Notes under the pieces: model-generated
Seen by the model: only the letters and a program-made list of their open reading frames with translations
Told to the model about the DNA's origin: nothing
The model's database searches: none
Part shown: piece after piece, positions 35,771 to 47,100 of the stretch
Layout: each line of letters begins with the position of its first letter
How positions within the stretch are numbered: the first letter of the stretch is position 1
From: Euptelea pleiosperma
Lineage: Eukaryota > Streptophyta > Magnoliopsida > Ranunculales > Eupteleaceae
DNA: 64,000 bases
Reading direction: 5' to 3'
Assembly: GCA_035048495.1 (NCBI GenBank)
Contig: CM068549.1
Span: 16,897,103-16,961,102 of the forward strand
Program-made: the position numbers and the translations under genes

Positions 35771-35957
35771 CATCAGTTATGGTAGGTATCATTCTTGATT
35801 ATAATTTAATTAGTTATTGGTTTTCGGAATATTATTCGAGAGTATGCAAAAGCTCATGCAAAGACAAAGAAGATCTGGAGATTTTTTGAATTTGACTTAT
35901 TTTCTCGGAGGCAGATCATCGCTTTGGATCGAGCTCCACTTCTGAGAGGGGGCTTAT

Positions 35958-36410
35958 TGTAGATACATAAAAATGGTCATTGCGTATGTATCAGTATCGA
36001 TACACCGAGAAGTACTAGATCACTCCCCAAATACCTAGAGACCCTCTTGGGCCGACATGTGGCAGAGGGGAATGAATATAAAGATAAGAATTTAAGTAGA
36101 GAAATAGAACTTTTTGGGAGGAAACCTTAGAGAGGCTAGAGAGAGAAGAGGAAGAAAATCAAAAGAGAGAAAGTTTCATGCATCAATGGATATTGTAAAT
36201 ATGTATTATTATAATGAAGAATTGGCCATTGACGGCCTCCCGTGGATGTAGTCGCCGGCGAGAGTCCCGGAGACGAACCACGTATGTGCGGTGTTATGTA
36301 TTTTATTTATGTTTTAATTTTATTATGTTTGTTATTTGTTTAATGTGAGATTATTGCTTGTGGAGGGTTGATCGGATCATCGGACGGCAATCCCGGTTTT
36401 AGCCCTTACA
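35958..36410 (+). mobile_element. 3' LTR of an unrelated retrotransposon (Gypsy-like by inference)
   Basis: A 453-bp segment starting TGTAGATACATAAAA and ending GCCCTTACA, preceded by the polypurine tract GAGAGGGGGCTTAT. The interior has GGCCTCCCGTGGATGTAG and ACGAACCACGTA, common near the ends of plant Gypsy LTRs. No 5' LTR or pol is present in the window. Confidence 0.6.
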
Positions 36411-36810
36411 GTTGAGTCCTAGTCCCTCAATCCTTTAGTAGAAACTGATCTAATTGGGCGATTGTAGGCATGCCCAACACTTTCTTACATTGTAATAAAT
36501 CCCCGAGCTTAGATTTATAGACCAACCTTTTACAAATTGGCGAGTCACTGAAATGGAAATTAGATTTTGAAAAGAATAATTACTCAAGTTCTTTGGTTCT
36601 CAATTCAGAATCAAAGTGATGACTCCAAAATACTTAAGTAAATCGCTAAGCGAATTCTGAATTGAACATACTCCAGTTCATTGTTTTCACACTCACACAA
36701 GTTACACATCATTGTATGAATTTTGCTCATCATCCTTAATCTGACGAACATACATAAGTTATGAACAATTCTCTCAAAACTTATCCTCAATGTTTTGCGG
36801 ATCACCAACC
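36411..36810. other. Unassigned 400-bp spacer between two LTRs
   Basis: No gene or transposon end was recognised between the 3' LTR ending at 36410 and Sirevirus-like LTR copy C. Confidence 0.4.
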
Positions 36811-38712
36811 TATAAGGAATATTTTCATATTCAATTTGGCAAAGATTCTGTTTGACATAAAAATATTTTTGTAACCGTTCCTACGAGCACCAGTGTAGTG
36901 TGAAGATGTCGTGGTACGCATACTTCGCCGAATACATAAAGACTAGAAGACAAAGACATCAAGAATCAGACGGTTGACGACATGAGTCATCTGAGTAACT
37001 GTCCATTTGTCGGTTATAGATTGTGTACGCTCGATTAGGAAGGTAAGTGACTTAGTGGCCAAAGGAATATGTATAAAATGAATAAAATATAGTGGTCAAA
37101 CCTAGTCATTGGACAGAGCCGAGTCTTAGTCAAAGATATTGACTTATGGGAGAGTCCTCCAATCGATTGAACATAGCCCAATCGATTGGAGGACTCTATA
37201 AAATTGATTGGAAGCTACGAGGCAGATCATGATAAATGCCCAATCGATTGGAGACCTTTGTAAAATCGATTGGAGGCTACGAGACAGAATATGATCAAAG
37301 CCCAATCGATTGGACACATCTGTAAAATCGATTGGAGTTTACGAGATAGAACATGATCATAGCCCAATCGATTGGAGACCTCTGTAAAATTGATTGGAGC
37401 CTTCAGGATTAGGCCTGTCAATGGATAGTCAAAAATTCGAATTCGATTCGAATCCGTATTCGAAAAGTTGGATATTATCCAAAAATTTTGGATATCGAAT
37501 TCGAATATATTTTTAATATTAGAATAATTTTCAGATTCGGATTCGGATATTAATGTATTTGATTTGATAATATTCGATCCAATAGATTAATTAATAATTA
37601 TATTTAATATTTATAAATTATATTTATTATATATAATAATTATCATATTAAATAATATTTATTACATAAAAATATAATATTTATAATTATTTTACATATA
37701 TTTTTATTATTATGTAAATACAATAATGTATTATATATATCCAATTTTCGGATCGGATATTATCGGATATCCGAAACGTTAATCGGATACGAATTCGAAT
37801 ATCGATTTAGGATATCCGTCGGATATCGAATCGGATTCGGATATCAAATATTTTTTTCGGATTCGAATTTGGATATGCTGATATTTGATCCATTGACAGT
37901 CCTATTCGGGATAGAAACTTATTTGAGGCCAATCAATTGGATACTAAACCCAATCGATTGGACATAGCCCAATTGATTGGACCCAAAATACAATCGATTG
38001 GACTTAGCACAATTTGAGTCTTTCTCAGATCCGAAATTCTTGGTTCCACTCTCCCACGTTCTACAAGACTAATGGTCATGAATTCTATAAATACAATCAT
38101 TCTATATATACCTTCTTTTAACACATATTAAGTGACACAATACTTCAAGAGAGAGAAGAAAATGTTTATTTTAGAGTGTCCATTCGAAGAGCAATAAGCT
38201 TATTTTCTCATTCACATCTTGTGAGCTTGTTCATCTTCTTTATCAAAGCCAAGTGCTTGATCTTTTACTCAGCTTAGGTCTCCCACATAGATATTCGACC
38301 TAGTAGCCTGAGTGTACCAGTGTAACTCAACACCTTTGAGCAACCTAGAGTTCAGGGTGTACTGAATCCTTCACCTTCGGCAAAAGCGGGAGTGTTGAGA
38401 ATTAAGATCGGAGCAACCGATCGATGGTAGGTTTGGGGTATACCAAATTGACCAAGCGGACAAGGCTTCTTGGCTAGAAGGGCGCGCATGGATTCGTAAC
38501 GTTGATTCAGAGGACGTGGACGAATCGGCAGTAGGCCTTGGCTAAGGTTAGAAGCTGTATTTGCAATGGTGTTGCGTAGGTAACCTTTGTTTCGTTTAAC
38601 TTTTCAGTTAGTGATACTCTCCATCTGGACGTGGTCCCGTGGTTTTTCCTTGGCTAAGATTTTTACGTAAAAATCTCTTGTCTTGTGTTATTATTTGTTT
38701 GTATTCCACTAT
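36811..38712 (+). mobile_element. Sirevirus-like Copia LTR, copy C (3' truncated, with nested hAT element)
   Basis: Starts TATAAGGAATATTTTC (first G mutated). Palindrome clusters at 37155-37395 and 37930-38000 are separated by a hAT insertion. TCTATAAATACAATC lies at about 38083, then GAGTTCAGGGTGTACTGAATC and GGTTTGGGGTATACC. Homology stops after TTGTATTCCACTATCTAT. Confidence 0.8.
37410..37904. mobile_element. hAT-like element nested in LTR copy C
   Basis: A 495-bp AT-rich element starting TAGGCCTGTCAATGGATAG and ending ATCCATTGACAGTCCTA, so its terminal inverted repeats are about 18 bp. Flanks are TTCAGGAT and TTCGGGAT, an 8-bp duplication with one mismatch. Subterminal zones have repeated ATTCGAATTCG / GGATATCGA words. 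Non-coding; related to the element at 56304. Confidence 0.85.
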
Positions 38713-38718
38713 CTATCT

Positions 38719-39027
38719 TGTTTTATCATACTTATTTTTATCATATCCTTAAAAATCAATGTGTTTTACCAATGTTTTGCTAAAAATTCTCTAAACTTTT
38801 CTAAGTTAACTATTTACTTCAAATTAAACGAATTAATTCGCTCGACGAATTTTTGTACTAAAAAGGCTAAATTCGAGAAATTAGCCAAATTTTTAATATT
38901 TACTTCGAATTAACTGGGCAATTTTTTGTAAAATTTTTAATACACGTGCACTTTAATTCAGTTAGTCAAAATTTAGAATTAATTTGGCTAATTTCGCCGA
39001 ATTTTGTCAAATTTTAAAACCATGTCT
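38719..39027 (+). repeat. Dispersed repeat related to 25350-25676
   Basis: Shares TTTTATCATA, GTGTTTTACCAATGTTTTG, AAATTAAACGAATTAATTCG and the terminal AAACCATG with the right half of the 24749 element. It begins exactly where LTR copy C is lost. Confidence 0.6.
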
Positions 39028-40616
39028 TCCACTTTTGAAAGAGAATTTGCAATTTGGTAAGTTCGTATGAGCAGTATGTAAGGGTGGTGGAATGTTGCGA
39101 TCTCGACTAACTACTGAACATGTAGACTTCTCTCTTTGTTCCTATCCTATTTTAGTTGGTATTTTGTTTCTTTTATTTAAGTTAGTATTTCCTTGTTTCT
39201 TCTTACTTAAGTTGGGTAGTTTTCAAGTTGAATAAATTAGGTAGTTAATACTTAATTCCTAGTTTGGCGAGGTTTTCAGAACTTAGAAGATATACTATGG
39301 TTGTAATTTTTATTTTGGAAGGAAAAAGAATTATCAAGCTTTTTGAGGTCAATTCTACTATAGAGAATCAACATTAAGATCAAAGATCCTAACAATAAGG
39401 TTGTGTTTGGCATTGCGGAAAATAAGTCAAAAAGTTATTTTTTGACTCAAAACTACCATTTTTGCGGGTTAAGTAAAAGCTATTTTTCAATTGCTTATAA
39501 TTTATTGCCTTTGTGGACTGCAGTTTCAATACTTAAGTAAAACTTTATAAATATAAAAATTGCCCTTCTAGCCTTTTATAATTTTTCTAAATGACAATTC
39601 TTTTAAGGGTCCGTTTGGTAACCTGGAATTGAGCCGGAATTGGAATTGTGATTCTTTGAATCACAAATTTATGTGTTTGGGGGACCCCATTTCCCGGAAT
39701 TCTATGTCTAATTCCATGTGATTTCCCAAAATTAGAAGTTTTAGGTGGGGGGTGAAACTTCTAAGCGAAAAGTACCAAAAAGTCCGTAGTATACGCACGA
39801 CTTGACCATTCAAGCCGTAGGAAATTTTTTGGTTCTAATTAATATTGTTTTATCAAAAGACTGACCAATAAATCTTTTTTGGTTACTTTTACTATTAAAT
39901 ATATTTTAAATCAGAATGAAAAGACGACAATGCCCTTATCCTTATCCTTGACTGACACTGGCCCAATTTCTTGTTTACGATGCTTGAAGAATTAATTCCT
40001 TTGAAAAAATTTTAACATCCATTTCACCATTGTTACTGGTTCAATTAATTCATTAAAACTAAAATGGTGTTGGTTCAGCCAGTTTGAACTCAATACTCAA
40101 ACTTGAAATAAAATACCGACTTAACAAAATGGTTAGAGAAATAGATAAGGTATTGAGAGTGAAACGGGGTTTTAAACATGACTTATAAAATAGAAACAGT
40201 CAGGGAGATGAAGCTTTGCTTGTAGATTTTAAGGTTTAGTATTCAAATTGAAAACAAAATCATGAAAATGGTACTGGTTCGATCAAGTTGAATGATTCCA
40301 TTGACAGAATTTTGTCTGATTTACTATTGTTACAAAGGTTCATCTTCGTTGTGTATTTTCCCATCTTCTCTTCTAATTTTGTTAGTGATTCAACTAAGTT
40401 GTGCTCAATACTCAAATTGAAAAAGAATACAGGTTTCGTGAAAATAGTACTGGTTCAACCGGTTTAGAAAAAAAATTATTTGGTTTCCAACATTGTTACA
40501 TGGGTTCTTCTTCGTTGAGATGCATTTTCTCATAATCTTTTCATTATAGTCTAACTGTGCTAGTGTTTCAAGTAAGTTGAGCTCAATACTCAAACTGTAA
40601 ACAGATACATACATCA

Positions 40617-40712
40617 TGAAAATGGTATTGGTTCAACCAGTTTTGTGAAAATGGTACTGATTCAACCAGTTTGGGGAAAATAGTCTCGGTTCAACCAGTT
40701 TCGTGAATATCA
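40617..40712 (+). repeat. Roughly 34-bp tandem repeat (three units)
   Basis: Imperfect units GTGAAAATGGTACTGATTCA + ACCAGTTT are repeated three times. Related single units occur upstream near 40265 and 40440. Confidence 0.7.
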
Positions 40713-41278
40713 TTACTAAAACTTGAGAGACGATTCTTGCTTAACGAAAATGAAAGTGATAACCATCTTCTTCAACTTCTTCCTTGAAGATTCTTGCTTA
40801 ACGAAAATTAAAGTAGTAACCATCTTCAGCTTCTTCTTTGTTCTATCTTCACCTTCTTCTTTCTTAACTAGCCCTTGAAACCAGCATCGCCTTCTTTATT
40901 CACCTTCAATGGCACATAGACAGGTTGCAAAGAATTGTAGAGGATAATTGGGTTGCTATGAAATAGATGACTGGAAGGAAATCTTTTAAACTTGCATCGC
41001 ATTCATCCTTCTTCACCTTGAATGGAGTATAAATGAGTTGCAAAGAGCTATAAAGGAAGAAAATGGAGGAAAAGAGTTGTGAAGCAAGAAAATGGAGGAA
41101 AAGAGCTGTGGAAGAAGGAAATGGAGGGAAAAAGCTCAAGAGCAAGAAAATGAAGGGAAGGAGCTGAACAAAAGTGTCATCAGTCAAACCTCAAATCAAA
41201 TGATACTATCAATTCAAACTAATATAAGCTGGATGGTAGTATGGGCATTTCAAAAGAAAGGCCTTAATGGATAGACAA

Positions 41279-41490
41279 TGTGACGCCCCGGGCCCACCAC
41301 AGTAATAATATTGTCCGCTTTGTCAAGCGCACGTGCCAACCGCACATGTCCCAGCGCACGGCTTTGCCTCTCCCCCCTCTTTGGGAGGAAAACGCGTTGT
41401 TACTATGAAGGTCCAAATTGCCACTTATAGCTAGGATCTCGGACGCTTCCTTATCCGATGTGGGACTAAACTCATGCACCCCTACCCTGC
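41279..41490 (-). mobile_element. Truncated TRIM LTR, same family as 14452-15417
   Basis: Begins TGTGACGCCCCGGGCCC and follows the TRIM LTR through GATGTGGGACTAAACTCATG, stopping after about 210 bp. The primer-binding-site side is missing. It carries a small insertion (ACGTGCCAACCGC) relative to the intact LTRs. Confidence 0.75.
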
Positions 41491-41577
41491 TATTAAAACT
41501 TCTAATCTCTTCCTCTCAAACTCATTCCAACATCTCTCACCCTCTCTATCCAAAACCATTCAACTCCCAAGTCGTTG

Positions 41578-41582
<5 letters not shown>

Positions 41583-41646
<64 letters not shown>
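41583..41646. repeat. (CT)n microsatellite
   Basis: About 31 CT dinucleotides without interruption. Confidence 0.95.
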
Positions 41647-41648
<2 letters not shown>

Positions 41649-43774
41649 TGGTCTAAATCTCCTAGGTTGAGAGCTAGGAGATGGCGTTGTTAAAGAGGGG
41701 TTCTCAGATGAACCTTCCCTTTTGCCCCGGCCTGAATGGTGGTTTCTCTGGTTGTTTTAGAATTTGATTTACCTGAAACATTTATTTGAAGTTGATAAAT
41801 TTTCAGAGCCACCAAATTGTTTATGAACAATAGACTAGCTAATTGAGGAAGATCTACCAAAATGAGCCAAGTTACAAACCATGACGGGCATCTGCTAAAG
41901 CTTCTCTTGTTGATCACATTGGCTATCTTCTTTTTCCCATCTTTCTTAGTTGCACAAACACTTGATCGATCCTTTGCTTTACATGCACTCATGGATTTCG
42001 AAGAATCTTCCTGATAGAAAATTTTGATGGAATTTTTGAACTTTCCCTTAAATTTGTTATCGACAAGTTTCTCTTATTAATTTAACGGTGAATCCTGCAA
42101 GCCAGGGCTAGTTGATTCAGCAAGTTTCAAGATGGTTCTTTCACACTCCAGCCAGTTTCAAGTTTCAAGATGATTCTTTACCCTCGTCAACATCTGTAGC
42201 AGATGTTTTAACTTTTGAACTTTTGCCACTAACCTTCTGTCACACTCCTGCCGCTCTACCCATTTGCAATGGGAATGAGGAAACAGACAAACCTTTTATG
42301 ACACTTGCAATGTGCAGCCAATATGAGCCACATGGCACAATCTTAAGAGGCCACTAACTTACTAGATGTTTGGCCAATCACTAAGTGGACCTACAAAACA
42401 AAAATCAGCCTGATTAGTGATTTAAAACCTTTGGATCTTTGTACCCAAATAATGCTCAAATTCCTACTGTTAAAATCAACCCATGAAAATAACTTCAATC
42501 CAACCCATGCCACGTGGCTGATTGCAGGTGTCATCGAAGGTTTACTCATGCAGACTATGAGGAGAGGACTCACTTACTGATTTAGATGGGTCCCACTCCC
42601 ACCTTCAGAGATCACATAAGGCCACTCATTGATTGAATGGACAAAATTGTGTAGACCACTTTTCAACCTTACTCAAGATTTTTCATGACCAGGTGATGGA
42701 GCTGACTAATGTGATGATACAATGGGCAAGAGCTGATTAAGGCAAACTCTAGAAAGAAAACAAGGACTCTTATATTCCCATAAATTGGATAAGCTGACTA
42801 ATGTACATAGATAATAAAATACTTCATCAGAATCACTATACTAACAAGATCTATTTGAGATACACTTAGTGGATGTCATGATCTATAATTAATAGAGTTG
42901 AATTGGAATTCCAAATAAATTCCATGGTACAACCAAACACAAGAAATTTTAATTCTTGGAATTCAAATTCCTAGAAATCCCAAATCTTGGAATTCTATTT
43001 TCAATTCCAAATCCATGTCTGATTACCAAACAGACCCTAAAGTGTAAAATAACTTTTCTAAATGATAAATGGATCCTAAAATAACTTTTCCAATAACAAA
43101 ATTACCCTTGCTAGTCTTTTATACATTTTCCAAATGATAAAATCGTCCTAAAAGACGTAAACCTATTGTTTTTACCCATCGCTTGTAGCTAGGGGTGTAG
43201 GAGAGAGAGAGAGAGAGAGAGACCCGAGGTCGAGTTTGATCAATGGTCGCAAATGTTTGCATTGCAAAGGTGGGTGCAAATCTTTGCAACCCATTTTCTC
43301 CAAAACCGTGAGTCAAGGAGAAGCATTGTGCCAAGCTACAATAAAACAAAACCACGCGTAAATTCAAAAGACCATGACCTACAAACAGAGATGTGAGTCT
43401 TGTGACTGGTGAGGGGTACATGGGACAAATCTAGTCTCCAACCGTTTACAGACTTAAAAGTATGTAAACATTGTATCGACCATTGAATGCTCATTGAAAA
43501 ACGTGTTTTTAATTGATAAAATTTTATGTTTGAAAACATTGAAATAACATATTTTTCAAGGGACATCCAACAGTACTGATAATATTTACATACTTTTAAG
43601 TCTATAAATGATTTCAGTCTAGATTTGTCTGGGTCCATGTTAGCAGAAATGGAGTATGAATATCTTCATCCAATCAGAACTCTACAGGTCACCTATTCTC
43701 CACGTGTAACCACTCTATTCGATCCAATCGTCTCACAAACGTGGCAGCTTCAAAATCGTGGAAAGTAGAAAAAG

Positions 43775-43780
43775 TATAAA
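43775..43780 (+). promoter_or_regulatory. Possible TATA box of the SDF2-like gene
   Basis: TATAAA lies about 355 bp upstream of the chosen ATG, within sequence that switches downstream to CT-rich, leader-like DNA. Positional inference only. Confidence 0.35.
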
Positions 43781-44129
43781 GCCACGCGACCCAACGAGGT
43801 AGAAGAATTGAAGATCCGGAGATCGAAGTCTTCGAACAAACCAACGAACCAAAAAAAGCTCGAAATTAGTCTTCCGAATAAAAAGCCGACAGATCGAAAT
43901 CCGTCTCCGGGGCTTCTTCGCTCTGGAGGCAACAACAGAGCGAATCGTGGCTCCTTCAGGCCCACAAACCCTCTCTCGAAGAAAACCCTCTTCTTCTTCA
44001 CCACTACCACCATCACCACAAACCCTAGTTACAGGACCCACTCGAATCGTTTACAGAGAATCAAGAAAATCTTCTCAATTTGATCTTCCTTTCTGGCAAC
44101 AGACCTGGTTCATCGTTCTCCTCCTCTTC

Positions 44130-47100
44130 ATGGCCATCTCTTTCTTCGCTCTCGCTTTCTTTCTCTTCCTCGGCCTCGATTTCGATCAGACCTCTTTCTA
44201 TCCCGCTTCGGCTGCCACCACCTCGGAAGGCGTTGAGGTATAGTCGAAAAACCCTAATTCACTGGAATTGGCAGAATTCTCTTTGGATCTCATCTCAATC
44301 TTCTTGTTTTGGGCAGATTACTTATGGGACAGTCCTTAAGTTGATGCACGAGAGGACGAAATTCCGGCTTCATTCACATGATGTGCCGTACGGGTCCGGC
44401 AGTGGGCAGCAGTCGGTTACCGGTTTCCCCAGCGTTGATGATTCCAATAGTTATTGGGTATGGAGTATGGTATTTGTCTTTGATGTTTGTGTGTTTGTTT
44501 GATTCATTTAGGGTTTTTGATTGCTTTTATTTTTTATTTTAAATTGGCAATTTTTTTTTAAATTTTTTGGTTGCAGATAGTTAGACCTCAGCCTGACACA
44601 TCTGCAAAACAAGGTGACACCATTAAAAGTGGAACGATCATCAAGTTGCAACACATGAGGACTCGAAAATGGCTTCACAGCCACTTGCACGCTTCCCCCA
44701 TGTCCGGCAATCTCGAGGTTCGTTTCTAAGTGTTTCACCTTTTCTTATTTTTCATAGCCAATTGAATCGTGGATGAAATATGGATCTAATGAGACTTGAG
44801 TGGATAAATAAATAACTAAATAGAAAAAATAAACAAATAAAAAGATGAAATGTGTACTCTTTACATGATCATTTGGATTTTTAGTGGAATGTTTCTTTAA
44901 ATATTAATGTTTATTGAACAAAAGAGATGAATTTTGTGGTCACAAATACGCTGTTCAATATATAATTGTTGGCTTGAAAGAATTATTCTTAGTTATAAAG
45001 GTTTGTTAAATGGTATACTGTGACTTGTATAAGTGGCTTGGGCAATTCTAGAGTTGGATTTGTTATCTATTCTTTTCCCTTCTGTGCATATAATGTTACA
45101 AACTTATAAAAGTTGACATCGATTTATTACTTTTAATAAATGATTATTAATTAAAACCCATAACTCATATTTATTTCTTAATTAATTATCTGTATGCCAT
45201 GTTACTATTAAAGATGATTGAATTACAATAATAGAACTAAATAAACAAGGTCCAGATAAATAAAGAATTAAGTCTTACCAATAAAAAAAAGAAGTATTTT
45301 TTTTTGATAAAGTAAAAATAAAACAATAGCATAGCCTAAAAGCAAGTAATATCAACTAGAGTATTACTAATGTAATCAGCCTTATATGAATAACCAATAC
45401 TCACATGTGTATGCTAAAACCATACAAGGGACTTACTGAAATCGAAACTCACACATTTAAACAATTAAAACACAAATAGGAAACTTACTAATATGGGTAT
45501 CAATTTACCTAGAACTAGACCTATTATCTCTGGGTATGGCACTTCCGGCTCCTAAACAAGTGGATCCTGAACTGGAACTGGTAAATATGTGGTTCTCACA
45601 TTGATTATTATGTACCTATGTGTTATATAAAAAATGTTAATAAAACAATAAATTAAATGATTTTCAGATTAAATTTTAAAAAAAAAGCTTGACATCTTTA
45701 TCACTAGTATGTCGGTTCTAGGTCCTATCAGTTTTTGTTGTGGTTCAATCCAAATACTAGTGTACCAAGAACCAAAACCTATTACATACTTCGGTTTCGG
45801 GCTTTTTGGATTTGGTTCTGAATAGCTAGTCTTGGAACTGGGATAATTGGGACCAGTTCTTATTGGGTATCGGTTAATTGGGTATAGATTGGTACCTCAA
45901 CTCTTGTTTACCAATACCCTAATTAACCAAGGTTTAAAAGGACTGTTATAATAGCATAATGGGTTGCTGGCATTATCGATTTCTGGTCTTTTGACCGTTA
46001 TTTGACCCGTTATAATGGTCAAAATGATATTTTATTTTATAATGGCATTTACAAAACCGTACATATGGCCCACCATTACATCGATCAAACAATGCAAGTG
46101 ATGGATCAGGGTACTAAATCCCACGTGTACAATCCTAATATGATTGATTTTAATCAGAGAGATTAATGTTTATCTTAATCTAAAAAAAATTGATTCGTTT
46201 ATCTTAATTTAATAAGAATAGCAGAAACAAATCAAATCAATACACATGATTTTTTTACAAAGAAACCATCACGGGAAAAACCTTGGGAACATGTCCAGAT
46301 GAGAAACGTTCACTATGCAAAGTTACTAAGTACAGAAGTTACTAAGCACAACGTTTAACAATGCTTCCAACTCAAATTACTCAAGCCTACTGCCATTGCT
46401 TCTCTGCCTTCTTGTATTACCATGCACTGAGTTTAAGAGCGCCCTTGCACGATCATGATCTCATGATTAGTAGCTCGATCTAACCCCGAACAACACACCG
46501 CGATCTGATCACTCCCCGAATCACACACCACATCCGATCTCTCTTCAAATCACGCATCACAATCTAGTTTTTCCATGAATCATGCACTCGATACAATTGA
46601 GCAATAACAAACCAAAAGTAGTTTATAACTCAAATTAAGAACTAGATTTTCAAAGGGTTATTAGGAGGATCAAGCTTGGAGAATACATCAAAAGAATGCA
46701 AAAACTTAAGCTTGGATCTTCATGGAAGCTTTAGGTTCTCTTGGGTTTCTTTTGAGCTTCTTGGGGCTTAGGAGAGATAGGGTCTCAACCCTAAAACACC
46801 GAATATATAGTAGAAGTAAGCCCTCATGAAAATAAGCAAGTGGTAAGAGTTTAAAATGGAAACTAATGGTTTTTTGAATACTTTGCTTGCGCGGTCCAAT
46901 CAATCATCCAGTAAGTCCGATCAATCGAAGGCAAAATCAGAACACAATTTTGTTCTCCTATTGATATGAACAGAGTTTTAAAAACTTCAAATTTGGTTTT
47001 CGATTGATACAAATTAACTCTCCGACCGATCGGAGGCTAAATCCGTTCTACAAGGAATTTTTTTGTAACTTTGATCTATTGAGCTTGAAATCCGATCGAT

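Larger units (their letters stand above)
39607..43037. mobile_element. PIF/Harbinger-like TIR element, 3.4 kb, with nested repeats
   Basis: Ends GGGTCCGTTTGGTAA...GGAATT (left) and AATTCC...TTACCAAACAGACCC (right), 14/15 inverted. TAA flanks both sides (39604-39606, 43038-43040), a 3-bp duplication. Subterminal zones are full of GGAATT / AATTCC words on both sides. The interior has a TRIM LTR fragment, a CT microsatellite and tandem repeats, but no intact transposase. The superfamily is inferred from the TAA duplication and the GGG(T/C)C ends. Confidence 0.6.

Noticed and set aside
43812..44129. In-frame N-terminal extension of the SDF2-like protein
   Set aside because: The frame is open upstream but contains no ATG before 44130. 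The ATG at 44130 gives the family's normal signal peptide and length.
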